NCBI GenBank assembly: GCA_036513895.1
Contig: DATBYF010000068.1
Span: 1-64,000, forward strand
Length of the DNA: 64,000 nt
Direction of reading: 5' to 3'
Source: Palsa-147 sp036513895
GTDB taxonomy: Bacteria > Acidobacteriota > Terriglobia > Acidiferrales > UBA7541
In this document: in pieces, positions 36,644 through 45,207 of the stretch
Numbering within the stretch: position 1 is the first letter of the stretch
Layout: every line of letters begins with the position of its first letter
Position numbers and translations under genes: made by a program
The notes under the pieces: generated by a model
What the model saw: the letters and a program-made list of their open reading frames with translations, nothing else
The model's database searches: none
What the model was told of the DNA's origin: nothing

Positions 36644-37720
36644 CTACGAGCCGATTTGCACGAGGCCGTTGGTGGGCTTGTGCTTGGCGGCGTCTGAGTC
36701 CCAGCGCGGAGGCTTCACGGAATCTTGGCGCAGGCGGTTGACTGCGCGCCCGAATCCGATCGAGCCGCTGACGAAGTGGCCAACCTTCAAGGGGCCTACC
36801 ACCTTCACGGTGCGGATCCAATGCAGAGCGCCGCTGATCGCGCAGCCGCATTGGGAGCAATCGGGTGTGCCGCCGAAAACGCAGGGCTCGACGCGAGTTT
36901 TCAGATCGGCAGAATAATTTGCGGACATTTTCGAGAAGAGGCAATCATCGGGATTGCTCGGCGGGTTGACGAAGGCTCGCGCCATGCCTTCGGTGACAAG
37001 CAGCTTGGGATATTTCTCGCACAGCCGCGGTAATTGTTTCGCCATGACTACACGGTCTTCGGCGGTGAGCATCTCCGGGCTTTGCTCGCCGATCTGAGGA
37101 GTGTAAACGCTCACCCAGATGCGATTTACTTCCGGTCGCTCTTGCCAAAATTTAACGTACTCTTCCAAATAGCCCGGCCGAGCTAGCATTGGCCGCGTAA
37201 TCACCCAATGAATATTGACTTCGCGGCCTTCGATATTCTTGAGAATGCGTTGGTACGTAGCCGGCTTGCGGCGAATATCGTGATCTTCGGGGAGGCCGTC
37301 CACCGATACGGCCACGCGCATTCGTGGAATTCTCATCCACTCCGTCGGGATGGGAATCACGGCGCTGGTGACAACGAGCGTGAAGACGCCCATGTCGCTC
37401 AGCGCGGGAAGAATTCGGCTGAGTTCCTTGTGACGGACCATCGGCTCGCCGCCCACCAGTGAAACGTGAATGGGTTTGTGCTTTCGCACCAGCCCAAGCA
37501 CGCCTTCGACGAGCGCATCGCCGCGCAAATCGTTGAGTTGGCTCAGCGTCACTTCGTTTCCGAGATGCGTATCGCCGTAGGCATAACATCCGGGGCAACT
37601 GAGCGGGCACTCGCGGGTAATTTCAATCGAGAGCAAGGGCACGTGGCCGGTCAAGATTCGGCCCCACGCGGAAAAGACTTCGCGCGGGGTGAGGCTCGGA
37701 TTCGGCGCTTGCGAGTTCAT
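36644..37720 (-). CDS. radical SAM protein of unknown substrate
   Basis: A 358-residue radical SAM enzyme. The cluster motif CPLSCPGC (CxxxCxxC) lies near residue 38, followed by the GGEP motif in LVGGEPMVRHKELSR and VAVSVDGLPEDHD. The C-terminal region has an extra cysteine cluster (CVFGGTPDCSQCGC) that could hold an auxiliary iron-sulfur cluster, as in SPASM-type proteins, though the pattern is not the canonical one. No peptide precursor or partner gene is adjacent. The start has only a weak ribosome-binding site. Confidence 0.85.
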   Translation of the reverse strand: MNSQAPNPSLTPREVFSAWGRILTGHVPLLSIEITRECPLSCPGCYAYGDTHLGNEVTLSQLNDLRGDALVEGVLGLVRKHKPIHVSLVGGEPMVRHKELSRILPALSDMGVFTLVVTSAVIPIPTEWMRIPRMRVAVSVDGLPEDHDIRRKPATYQRILKNIEGREVNIHWVITRPMLARPGYLEEYVKFWQERPEVNRIWVSVYTPQIGEQSPEMLTAEDRVVMAKQLPRLCEKYPKLLVTEGMARAFVNPPSNPDDCLFSKMSANYSADLKTRVEPCVFGGTPDCSQCGCAISGALHWIRTVKVVGPLKVGHFVSGSIGFGRAVNRLRQDSVKPPRWDSDAAKHKPTNGLVQIGS

Positions 37721-37813
37721 AAATTTCTTAGATGCGTCAATTTGGCGATTCGCTACAAGAATCGGAGGGTGCTGCGGGAATTTAGCGCAGCTTTTTATTT
37801 CTTATTTGGCGAA

Positions 37814-38674
37814 CTACACCGACGCGCCGGAGGAGTGGCCGAAGGATGAAATCGCGCTCGCTTCGTCATGGTGAATATCGAAGACGGTATTCAAGCTGGT
37901 CATCTTGAGCATGTCCTGCACTCGAGTGCCAGGATTGGCCATCTTCAATTTTCCGCCGGCACGCTGCACGGAAGTGTGACTCCCGACAAGTTCTCCGACG
38001 CCGGCGCTGTCAATGTGTTCGACTCCGGTGAGGTTAAGGACGATCTTGGTTTTTCCCTCGCGCACCAATCCGCGAACGATGTCGCGGAGTATCACGTTTC
38101 CTTCGCCGAGCGTAATTCTTCCTCTGATATCCACAACAGTTACTTCACCAACCTCGCGAGTGTTGGCATGCATTTTTAGATTTGGAGGTTGTTGGAAGCT
38201 GAGTCCCATTCGATCGAGGATGGAGCACGCTGCTCTGGCGACATCGTGATAATTCGTCCTCACAATAATCAGGGAGCGGCCTTCTCTTAAAACACTTCGG
38301 AACAGTTCAGCATCCTTGTTGTCGGGCATCGGTTGTGGAATGGTGTGGTCTGTCGACGCCGACTTTGCCGCGACCGAGCCGATTCCCGCGCCCGCCAAAC
38401 CCAGAAGGGCGGTGGCGCCGATTCCCAGCGCTAGTGCAGGCCCGAAACCTGGAATGAGGAATAAAGTCGTCACCACGAGAGCGCCGGTAACTCCTGCAGC
38501 ACCGCCCGCGACACCACCAGCGAGGGCGCCGAATTCAATTGCCAAGCTCGCGGCTTCCGTTTCGGAACTCGTCAGGAAGACGATGGATTCCTTTGGCACC
38601 TCGCTGCGCAAAAGTTCCCTTAAGGCTTTTTCAGCTCGATCGCGCGAATTGAAAACACCGATTGTAGTTTCCAT
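37814..38674 (-). CDS. glycine-zipper protein fused to a STAS domain
   Basis: A 286-residue two-part protein. The N-terminal half (about 1-170) starts METTIGVFNSRDRAEKAL, followed by a Gly/Ala-rich hydrophobic hairpin (LAGGVAGGAAGVTGALVV to LGLAGAGIGSV), as in general-stress YsnF-like proteins. The C-terminal half (about 185-285) is a STAS domain with HIDSAGVGEL, the phosphorylatable serine of anti-sigma antagonists. A close relative of the first half occurs alone at 42.8 kb. Its ATG follows the HxlR stop codon directly, with AGGAGAGG upstream, so the two genes are coupled. Confidence 0.85.
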   Translation of the reverse strand: METTIGVFNSRDRAEKALRELLRSEVPKESIVFLTSSETEAASLAIEFGALAGGVAGGAAGVTGALVVTTLFLIPGFGPALALGIGATALLGLAGAGIGSVAAKSASTDHTIPQPMPDNKDAELFRSVLREGRSLIIVRTNYHDVARAACSILDRMGLSFQQPPNLKMHANTREVGEVTVVDIRGRITLGEGNVILRDIVRGLVREGKTKIVLNLTGVEHIDSAGVGELVGSHTSVQRAGGKLKMANPGTRVQDMLKMTSLNTVFDIHHDEASAISSFGHSSGASV

Positions 38675-39082
38675 TTAGACCTCTCCTGGCGTTCCGTTCG
38701 GCTCGTTCGCTGTTTGCTTCCATTCAATGTGCGCGCGGCCCCATGTGCGAACGGCTTGGATGATCGGGCGCACGGATTCGCCATGATCGGAGATGCTGTA
38801 CTCAACGCGCGGGGGAACTTCGGCGTAGACCGTGCGGCTGATGAGTCCCTCGCGCTCCAGACTGCGTAGCGTGGTGGCTAAGACTTTGTGGGAAATGTCG
38901 GGCATTAAGCGGCGCAGTTCGTTGAAGCGACGCGTGCCGGAATCGAGCCAGTAGAGACAAATCAAGCTCCATTTGCCGCCGATGGCAGTCAGCGCCGCCG
39001 TGAGTGGGCACTTTGTTGGCAAGGCGGATTGTGGAACGTCAGGGCTTTTTGGACGTGCTTTTATTTCTGGCACGCTTTCCAT
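38675..39082 (-). CDS. HxlR-family transcriptional regulator
   Basis: A 135-residue winged-helix regulator. The family core is present: CPLTAALTAIGGKWSLICLYWL, RRFNELRRLMPDISHKVLATTLRSLE, and the wing around VPPRVEYSISDHG. HxlR members often sense redox or aldehyde stress through the conserved N-terminal cysteine, which is present here. ATG 39082 is preferred over a TTG four codons earlier. It is divergent from the DUF1579-like gene and upstream of the STAS fusion gene. Confidence 0.92.
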   Translation of the reverse strand: MESVPEIKARPKSPDVPQSALPTKCPLTAALTAIGGKWSLICLYWLDSGTRRFNELRRLMPDISHKVLATTLRSLEREGLISRTVYAEVPPRVEYSISDHGESVRPIIQAVRTWGRAHIEWKQTANEPNGTPGEV

Positions 39083-39084
39083 GA

Positions 39085-39138
39085 GGTAACCCAATTACCA
39101 CAAAGTGCGTTCTTGCGCTATCAATCTAAGGGCGCAAG
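39085..39138. promoter_or_regulatory. inverted repeats in HxlR divergent region
   Basis: Two inverted repeats lie between the divergent starts: GGTAA/TTACC (39085-39099, 5-base spacer) and CTTGCGC/GCGCAAG (39112-39118 and 39132-39138, 13-base spacer). The second has seven perfect pairs with one-and-a-half-turn to two-turn spacing, a plausible dimer site for the adjacent regulator. Confidence 0.4.
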
Positions 39139-39158
39139 GATGCTGGCGGAGGGCTTAC

Positions 39159-39752
39159 ATGATTTATCTTCTGTTATGCAGTCTGTTTGCCGCCGTTCAA
39201 CCACTTCTTGTGCATGCGCATTCGGGCGGGTTGAAAACGAATTCTCAACAAACCCTCGCGGTGAGAGATGGTCAGCACGATTTTGATTTCGAGATTGGCA
39301 CCTGGAAAACTCGGCTGTCGCGACTCTCGCATCCGCTAACCGGATCCACAGCCTGGATCGAATATGAGGGTACGACTGTCGTTCGAAAGGTTTGGAATGG
39401 CCGCGCGAATCTGGCCGAACTCGAGGCCGATGGCCCGGCGGGACATATCGAGGTTCTGAGCCTGCGTCTATACAATCCCCAGGCCGGGCAGTGGAGCCTT
39501 AATGCTGCCAGCAGTCGAACCGGCACTCTGGGGCAACCTACGATTGGCGAGTTTAAAAATGGGCGCGGTGAGTTTTACGATCAGGAATCTTTCAATGACA
39601 GAACCATTCTGGTTCGAAATGTGTGGTCGGATATCACGCCGGATTCGGGCCGTTTCGAGCAGGCGTTCTCCGATGATGGGGGAAAGACTTGGGAAGTGAA
39701 TTGGATCGCGGTGGACACACGAATGAAAGATGAATCTGAGAAAGTGCATTGA
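39159..39752 (+). CDS. secreted DUF1579-like protein
   Basis: A 197-residue exported protein with a signal peptide (MIYLLLCSLFAAVQPLLVHA) and a lipocalin-like beta-rich domain beginning FDFEIGTWKTRLSRL, as in DUF1579 and related calycin-like families. Repeated strands end with SFNDRTILVRNVWSDI. ATG 39159 is chosen for GGAGGG upstream and the signal peptide. It lies divergently from the HxlR gene and may be its target. Function unknown. Confidence 0.75.
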   Translation: MIYLLLCSLFAAVQPLLVHAHSGGLKTNSQQTLAVRDGQHDFDFEIGTWKTRLSRLSHPLTGSTAWIEYEGTTVVRKVWNGRANLAELEADGPAGHIEVLSLRLYNPQAGQWSLNAASSRTGTLGQPTIGEFKNGRGEFYDQESFNDRTILVRNVWSDITPDSGRFEQAFSDDGGKTWEVNWIAVDTRMKDESEKVH

Positions 39753-39813
39753 TTTTCGTCGGATACCAAGCGGTATTGGGCCGCGGAAATTCGATACAAA
39801 TCACCGAATCATC

Positions 39814-39890
39814 ACGCGGGCGTCTTGCCGAAGCTTTTATCGGGCATTACTGGCGCAAAACCGCCGGCAAGATGCCGGCGCGACGAACGC
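39814..39890 (+). repeat. dispersed palindromic repeat, copy 5 (two-arm form)
   Basis: Two hairpin arms: a decayed left arm (GCGGGCGTCTTGCCG), GGGCATTACTGGCGCAAAAC, then a perfect right arm GCCGGCAAGATGCCGGC followed by GCGACGAACG. This shows that the full element is a large imperfect palindrome. Confidence 0.7.
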
Positions 39891-39906
39891 AATTCGGAGG
39901 CAGCAA

Positions 39907-40221
39907 ATGGTTATCGAGATGCGTACCTACAAAATCAAGCCGGGCATGCGCTCTCATTTCGTTGAAATATTTCGCTCCGAATCTATTCCGGCGCACGAAG
40001 AAATCGGAATGAAGATATTGGGCCCGTTTCTTTCCGTTGAGGATCCCGATACTTTCTTTTTTATGCGCGGATTTCCGAACCTTTCATCGCGCGAGCCGAT
40101 GAAGGCAAAATTTTATGAAGGCGATCTGTGGAAGGGTGAACTCGAGAATGTTCTGATGCCGATGCTGGAGAAATATGAAGTGGTGCTCGTGGACGATCCT
40201 GACGGATTAGTTCGCTGGTAG
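39907..40221 (+). CDS. NIPSNAP-family protein
   Basis: A 104-residue NIPSNAP/dimeric alpha-beta barrel protein starting MVIEMRTYKIKPGMRSHFVEIF with the strand FFFMRGFPNL in the middle. The family is small and its role is not known. The start at 39907 has GGAGG about 8 bases upstream; the frame extends through the repeat element and should not be used. The last half (ELENVLMPMLEKYEVVLV) keeps the usual pattern. Confidence 0.85.
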   Translation: MVIEMRTYKIKPGMRSHFVEIFRSESIPAHEEIGMKILGPFLSVEDPDTFFFMRGFPNLSSREPMKAKFYEGDLWKGELENVLMPMLEKYEVVLVDDPDGLVRW

Positions 40222-40264
40222 TGGCTTCGACTTACTTACGCGACGTCGACGTAACTTTCCTGCT

Positions 40265-41533
40265 TTATTTGGCGGCGCGCGCTGAAGGATGCGAATTCAC
40301 ATCAGGTGTGTGGACGTGCTCGGGGCGAGGACCTATTCCAATGAAGCGGGCTGGAATTCGCCGCAGCATCGGAAATTGCTGCAGGAGCTTCATGGGCCAT
40401 GGAAGCCGCTGAACGCGCCCTTTGACGTTCAAAGCAGGTCCAATGAACCGCTTGTGCGCGAAGATTTGAAATCCTTGAATCATTCGCATTGGAAATTCGC
40501 GGCGCTTTTGGACCTTGCGAAGTTCTTCCTCGCTCGCCGCACCATTTAATAGCGGGTGCCATAATATGTTCGCGGCGGCCACGGCGTCTTGAATGGCGAG
40601 ATTGATGCCCACGCCTCCAATCGGCGACATGGCGTGCGCGGAGTCGCCGATGCACAGAAGTCCCGGGCGCGACCAATTGCGAAGGCGATCAACGGCAACC
40701 GACAGCAGCTTGATATCGTCCCAATTCTTCAGCTCAGCGGTGCGCCCGCGGAGAAATGGCGCCACAGTTTCGATGTCTCCGCGAAAGGCGGGTAATCCTC
40801 GCTGCTTGATCGCGTCGAATTCGCCCTTCGCAATTACGTACGCACATTGCCAGTAATCTCCGCAATCGAGCGTCACTAGCAATTTTCCTGCTCGGAAGCG
40901 TCCGAGGGTTTGCGGGGGATCGCTGCGTAGACGCGAGATGCGCATCCAGAGCACATCAATCGGAGCTCCCAGATCAATCACCTCGAGCGCCGCCTTTTCG
41001 CGGACGATTGAATGCCGGCCATCCGCTCCCACCGTCAAGTCCGCGCGAACTTCCAGCGTGCCGACAGGAGTTTTCCCAGTTACGCCAGCGACGCGGCCGT
41101 TTTCCACGATCAGGTCGGTAACCTCCGCCTCCATTCGCAAATGGAATTGGGGATAAGGCTTGGCTTTCTCGACGACGAAGTTCAGAAAATCCCACTGAGG
41201 CATTAGCCCAACAAACTTGCAGTGTGTCGGCAGGTGAGAAAAGTCAGCTACCGTGACCTCAAAGTCTTCCACTTGGGCTGCGATTTCGCGAAGCTCCTGG
41301 TGAGGGCGCTGCAAGAAGTCATCAAGCAATCCGAGTTCGTACATTAATTCCAAGGTTGATGGGTGAATCGTGTCGCCTCGAAAGTCGCGAAGAAAATCCT
41401 TGTGCTTTTCGAGCACCAACACTTCGACGCCCGCGCGCGCGAGTAGAAAGCCGAGCACCATGCCTGCCGGCCCTCCGCCCGCGATGCAACATTGTGTTTT
41501 GACCATTTGAGAAGCCGGATTATCCGCGCTCAT
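40265..41533 (-). CDS. FAD-dependent monooxygenase
   Basis: A 422-residue class A flavoprotein monooxygenase (p-hydroxybenzoate hydroxylase fold). It has GGGPAGMVLGFLLARAG for FAD, the GADGRHSIVR segment, and CIGDSAHAMSPIGGVGINLAIQDA, the GD motif that binds the FAD ribityl chain. Such enzymes hydroxylate aromatic or polyketide-like substrates with NAD(P)H and O2. ATG 41533 is preferred; ATG 41506 (MVKTQ) is a second choice. Divergent from the FKBP gene. Substrate unknown. Confidence 0.92.
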   Translation of the reverse strand: MSADNPASQMVKTQCCIAGGGPAGMVLGFLLARAGVEVLVLEKHKDFLRDFRGDTIHPSTLELMYELGLLDDFLQRPHQELREIAAQVEDFEVTVADFSHLPTHCKFVGLMPQWDFLNFVVEKAKPYPQFHLRMEAEVTDLIVENGRVAGVTGKTPVGTLEVRADLTVGADGRHSIVREKAALEVIDLGAPIDVLWMRISRLRSDPPQTLGRFRAGKLLVTLDCGDYWQCAYVIAKGEFDAIKQRGLPAFRGDIETVAPFLRGRTAELKNWDDIKLLSVAVDRLRNWSRPGLLCIGDSAHAMSPIGGVGINLAIQDAVAAANILWHPLLNGAASEEELRKVQKRREFPMRMIQGFQIFAHKRFIGPALNVKGRVQRLPWPMKLLQQFPMLRRIPARFIGIGPRPEHVHTPDVNSHPSARAAK

Positions 41534-41658
41534 GGCTGAATCGACGGTTAATACGGGTTCCTGATGTTCAAGCGCTCCTGATGTTCGATGTCGGACACCG
41601 CGCTGCGGATCCCTCCGCTCGTAGCCCGCCGTGCGGAAAAAAATTCGCTGCAGCGAAT

Positions 41659-41687
41659 TTGCGATGGAGCCGAGGCCGTCATACACT
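41659..41687 (+). promoter_or_regulatory. candidate leaderless promoter of FKBP gene
   Basis: TTGCGA (41659-41664), 17 bases, TACACT (41682-41687), then only 6 bases to the ATG. No Shine-Dalgarno is seen. Confidence 0.5.
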
Positions 41688-41693
41688 ACTAGC

Positions 41694-42518
41694 ATGAAAA
41701 AGACATATTCAATTGCGATTCTACTTTTGGCAGGTGCAGTAATTTCCGCGGGCGACGCTCGCGCGCAACAGTCCGCGCCGGCGAGCGGTCAACAGCCGCC
41801 GGCAGCATCCTCGCAGACCACGCCTCCGGCGAAATCTCAAAAACCCGCGGCGCCAAAATCGACTACGGCAAAGCCTGCGGCGCCGTTGACGCTCAAGACC
41901 GACAAGGACAAACTGAGTTACGCCGTCGGAATGAACATAGGGCGCAGCATCCACTCGCAATCCATGGAAATTGATCCTGCGATTTTGATGCGGGGCATGA
42001 AAGATGAGCTGGCGGGCAAGACGGTGATGACGGATATGGAAGCGCACAACACGCTTATGCAGGCGCAGCAAGAAGCAAAAAAGAAATCAGACGAAATGAG
42101 GCAAGCATCCATGGAACCGAATAAAAAAGCTGGCGACGCGTTTCTTGCAGCAAACAAGACGAAAGAAGGAGTCGTGACGCTTCCGAGCGGTTTGCAATAC
42201 AAAATCCTGACACAAGGCACAGGACCGAAGCCCACGGCCGCGGATTCCGTCATTTGCAATTATCGCGGCACGCTGATTGACGGCAAGGAATTCGACAGCT
42301 CCTACAAGCGCGGCCAGCCAGCGACATTTCCCGTTGGCCAGGTGATCAAGGGCTGGACTGAGGCGCTGCAGCTTATGCCCGTCGGGTCGAAATGGCAGCT
42401 TTTCGTGCCGGCCGATCTCGCCTACGGCGACCGCGGCGCAGGCCCCGACATCGGTCCGGGAGCGACGCTCATTTTTGAAGTCGAGCTAATCTCGATCAAG
42501 GGCAAAGACCAGCAGTAA
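41694..42518 (+). CDS. FKBP-type peptidyl-prolyl isomerase, exported
   Basis: A 274-residue periplasmic prolyl isomerase of the FkpA/Mip kind. It has a signal peptide (residues 1-25), an Ala/Pro/Gln-rich linker (25-65), an N-terminal dimerisation helix domain with LSYAVGMNIGRSIHSQSM, and a C-terminal FKBP domain (about 165-274) with LPSGLQYKILTQGTG, GTLIDGKEFDSSYKRG and AYGDRGAGPDIGPG. Starts at the ATG 6 bases after a -10 box. Confidence 0.93.
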   Translation: MKKTYSIAILLLAGAVISAGDARAQQSAPASGQQPPAASSQTTPPAKSQKPAAPKSTTAKPAAPLTLKTDKDKLSYAVGMNIGRSIHSQSMEIDPAILMRGMKDELAGKTVMTDMEAHNTLMQAQQEAKKKSDEMRQASMEPNKKAGDAFLAANKTKEGVVTLPSGLQYKILTQGTGPKPTAADSVICNYRGTLIDGKEFDSSYKRGQPATFPVGQVIKGWTEALQLMPVGSKWQLFVPADLAYGDRGAGPDIGPGATLIFEVELISIKGKDQQ

Positions 42519-42592
42519 CCTGCAATTTCGCGTACCTTTTTCGCGTAATTTTGCTGGGGAGTCCTTGTTGCCATAACCGTCTCACCTGCCTC

Positions 42593-42617
42593 GGCGCCGA
42601 AGCAAATCTTCGGCGCC
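42593..42617. other. strong intergenic hairpin
   Basis: GGCGCCGAAG, CAAAT loop, CTTCGGCGCC: a perfect 10-bp stem, extended after a bulge by TCACCT (42582-42587) and AGGTGA (42619-42624). It lies 75 bases after the FKBP stop and has no T run, so it may be a factor-dependent or 3'-protecting structure rather than an intrinsic terminator. Confidence 0.55.
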
Positions 42618-42769
42618 AAGGTGATGGCATTCCCGCGGAAGAACAGAACGCCGCTTATCTTGCTGCGCCTTTCACCTGAAAATCGAAAATGTGAAACTAA
42701 AATGGATTGGCTTTCTTCTCAAATCGTCTCTAGGAAGTGTGTGATAGCATCTGGGGCCAGGAGGCTTTC

Positions 42770-43546
42770 ATGAATTCAGTCGTGGGTGTTTTCAGGTCGC
42801 GAGCGGACGCAGAACACGCAGCCGTCACGATTCACTCTGCCGGCATTCCCGCCGATCGGATTAATTTTCTCACCCCGAAAGATACCATTGAAAAAGTGGA
42901 GAGCGTTCCGACGACTGACGCGGAACAGCCCGGCATGGGAAAGGCTTTTGGCGCGGCAGTCGGAGGCACGATTGGCATTGCGGGAGGTTTCCTATTGGGC
43001 CCGGTATTGGCAACTGTGCTGCTGCCCGGTATCGGCGCGATAGCGGCTGTCGGAGCCACAGCAGCGGGTGTTCTTGGACTGCTGGGCGCTGTAGGCGGCG
43101 GCGCGGCGGGCGGAGCTGCCGACGCGGCGCTGTCGGAGGGAATCCCCGGCGACGAATTGTTCGTTTACGAGGACGCGCTGCGGCAGGGACGATCGGTGCT
43201 AATCGCAGCCGCTAAAGACGATACCGAGGCTGCCACGATACGCGAGATTTTGACCTCCGAAGGCGCGGAAACTGTAGATAAGGCGCGACACATGTGGTGG
43301 GTTGGCGTGCGCGACGCTGAGAAGCAACATTACGATTCCACTGGCGGAAATTTCGACAAAGACGAAGCTTTCTACCAGCGTGGATTCGAAGCTGCGCTTC
43401 ATATCAATCACCGCGGCAAATCCTACGAGGAATCCCGCGATCAACTTGGATGGCTATACCCCGATGCAGTTGATAAGCCGGGCTTTCAGCAAGGCTTTGA
43501 CCGCGGACAGGCGTATTTGAAGGCGCGAGCTCAATGTGACCTTTAG
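42770..43546 (+). CDS. glycine-zipper (YsnF-like) protein
   Basis: A 258-residue protein with the same N-terminal module as the STAS fusion at 37.8 kb: MNSVVGVFRSRADAEHAAVTI, a Gly/Ala-rich hydrophobic hairpin (about 75-125), and YEDALRQGRSVLIAAAKDD. The C-terminal part (about 180-258) is a distinct acidic region with two GF/GFQQGF elements (FYQRGFEAALH and FQQGFDRGQAY). AGGAGG lies 6 bases before the ATG. Likely a stress-related membrane-associated protein; function unproven. Confidence 0.75.
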   Translation: MNSVVGVFRSRADAEHAAVTIHSAGIPADRINFLTPKDTIEKVESVPTTDAEQPGMGKAFGAAVGGTIGIAGGFLLGPVLATVLLPGIGAIAAVGATAAGVLGLLGAVGGGAAGGAADAALSEGIPGDELFVYEDALRQGRSVLIAAAKDDTEAATIREILTSEGAETVDKARHMWWVGVRDAEKQHYDSTGGNFDKDEAFYQRGFEAALHINHRGKSYEESRDQLGWLYPDAVDKPGFQQGFDRGQAYLKARAQCDL

Positions 43547-43549
43547 AGG

Positions 43550-44072
43550 GCGACTTCTTAGTCGCGCCGGAACCACCGCTAATCCCAGAACCCAGAGGCT
43601 TTTCCTTCGGCGTCGCACCATCGGAGCATCCGAAGAGAATGTTGCCTGCAGCCTCTGCACCACCTGAAAGGGCGGGTCACTCTCGGCCTTGCCCGGCTGG
43701 GGATTTTTAAGCGTCCGCACGCGCTCCATCATCTGAATTTCGCCGTGCTTCTCCGCCACGTAACTGCGCATTAGCTTTAGTTGCTTCTCGAGTTGCTCGA
43801 CTGCATCGCCAGGCTTCAGTGCAGAGCTCGATACGCCGCCGACGATGAACGCCTGATTCGGCGACATTTCCGTCCCACACGTTCCGGTAATCTGGACGTA
43901 TTTCCTGTGGAGCAAAAAAGTCACGCTGCACGAATATCGGTATCGGAGCGGCGTTGTTTGCCGGCGTGGGTGTGGTCGCAGGAGCGGGCGTCGGTGGCGA
44001 TGCTTGGGCACGGCTGATGCCGCACGTCAGCAGCGCTAACGCAAGCACAACAGAAACGGCGACAGTCTTCAT
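43550..44072 (-). pseudogene. secreted protein gene with frameshift
   Basis: A frame from ATG 44072 encodes a signal peptide (MKTVAVSVVLALALLTCGI) and a Thr/Pro/Ala linker, then IPIFVQRDFF. At a run of six A on the plus strand (43914-43919) the sensible sequence moves to another phase, which continues TGTCGTEMSPNQAFIVGG and AVEQLEKQLKLMRSYVAEKHGE. The first frame continues as noise. In the second phase the stop lies at 43454, inside the tail of the convergent gene. This is a broken gene, a sequencing error, or slippage. No family recognised. Confidence 0.5.
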
Positions 44073-44109
44073 TTTCTCCATCTTTTCCGCAGCTAGGCTG
44101 TAAGTCAAC

Positions 44110-44504
44110 AGTCGCCGTCGGATAGCGGTGCCGCTACCAACTGTTGCCCTTGCATGCGCTCGTTCTCATCGTATTTTGCTGCTAGGCCAGCTTAGTGATT
44201 CAGCGTCAGCGCCCGCTCGGCGACGAAGGCAGCGCCAATATCAATTTAGGAATCAGGAACGAGATGGCCGCCACTTGCGGATATTTTTGCAAGGCACTGC
44301 AGCGAATCCCAATAGTACTTCCACCCAATTTGGCGAACCCGCTAACACTTCGTCGGGTCCATTCGCCGTTCTACTGAAAAGACCAAACTGGCCATCTCGC
44401 GCCTTTCTTGGCAGAATCGCTTCGCGACTGTTGTAGATCCCAAAGCGATATCAATCGCTGTCTTGCGTCTGCCGAAGAACACGAACTTCAAGTCAAATAC
44501 GTAT
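44110..44504. other. intergenic stretch, nothing recognised
   Basis: No credible gene, RNA or repeat seen before tadA. Overlapping short frames on both strands have no family-like content. Confidence 0.4.
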
Positions 44505-44966
44505 ATGAATGTCCCAATCGAAGACGATCTGAAATGGATGGGCGTCGCGCTCGAGGAGGCACGGCGGGCTGGAGACGCGGGCGAAGTGCCCATCGGCGCG
44601 GTGGCAGTTCTCGAAGGCCGCCAAATTGCCTTGGGCGCGAATCGCACGATTCGCGATTGCGATCCGACGGCGCATGCGGAAATGATCGCGCTTCGCGCGG
44701 CGGCAAAAGTGATTGGCAATTACCGGCTGGCTGGTCTCGCGCTTTATGTCACGATTGAGCCATGCACGATGTGCGCGGGCGCTATTGTGCAGGCGCGAAT
44801 CGCGCGAGTGGTGTACGGCGCGGATGATCCGAAGGGTGGCGCGGCGCGCAGCTGCTTTAACGTTCTTGAAAATCCGCAATTAAATCATCGCGTCGAAGTC
44901 GTGCCAAATCTGCTCACGAACGAATGCGCAGCGCTTCTCCAGGATTTTTTTACCTCTCGCCGTTAG
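44505..44966 (+). CDS. tadA: tRNA-specific adenosine deaminase
   Basis: Deaminates A34 to inosine in tRNA-Arg(ACG). The 153-residue protein has the zinc site HAEMIALR and PCTMCAGAIVQARIARVVYG, as in TadA. The ATG at 44505 begins MNVPIEDDLKWM; the longer frame adds 14 residues with no family content. It lies directly before tRNA-Ser on the same strand. Confidence 0.94.
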   Translation: MNVPIEDDLKWMGVALEEARRAGDAGEVPIGAVAVLEGRQIALGANRTIRDCDPTAHAEMIALRAAAKVIGNYRLAGLALYVTIEPCTMCAGAIVQARIARVVYGADDPKGGAARSCFNVLENPQLNHRVEVVPNLLTNECAALLQDFFTSRR

Positions 44967-44995
44967 TTGAGGGTCGGCGATGCGTCTGTTAATCT
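44967..44995 (+). promoter_or_regulatory. promoter of tRNA-Ser
   Basis: TTGAGG (44967-44972), 17 bases, TAATCT (44990-44995), 16 bases before the mature tRNA. It begins at the tadA stop codon. Confidence 0.55.
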
Positions 44996-45011
44996 AGCGC
45001 TCTCACCAAGC

Positions 45012-45102
<91 letters not shown>

Positions 45103-45207
45103 ACCTTTGTTTTTAATGGGTTAGGTTCCTTCCTAAAAGTCTTCCCTAAGAAATCCTCAAAATCGCCCGCCGCGCGGTATTAGTATTGCGGCAGGACACT
45201 GGAGGAA

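Noticed and set aside
41559..41586. Direct repeat TCCTGATGTTC, twice, before the monooxygenase gene
   Set aside because: Only two copies 17 bases apart with no conservation information; too little to call an operator.
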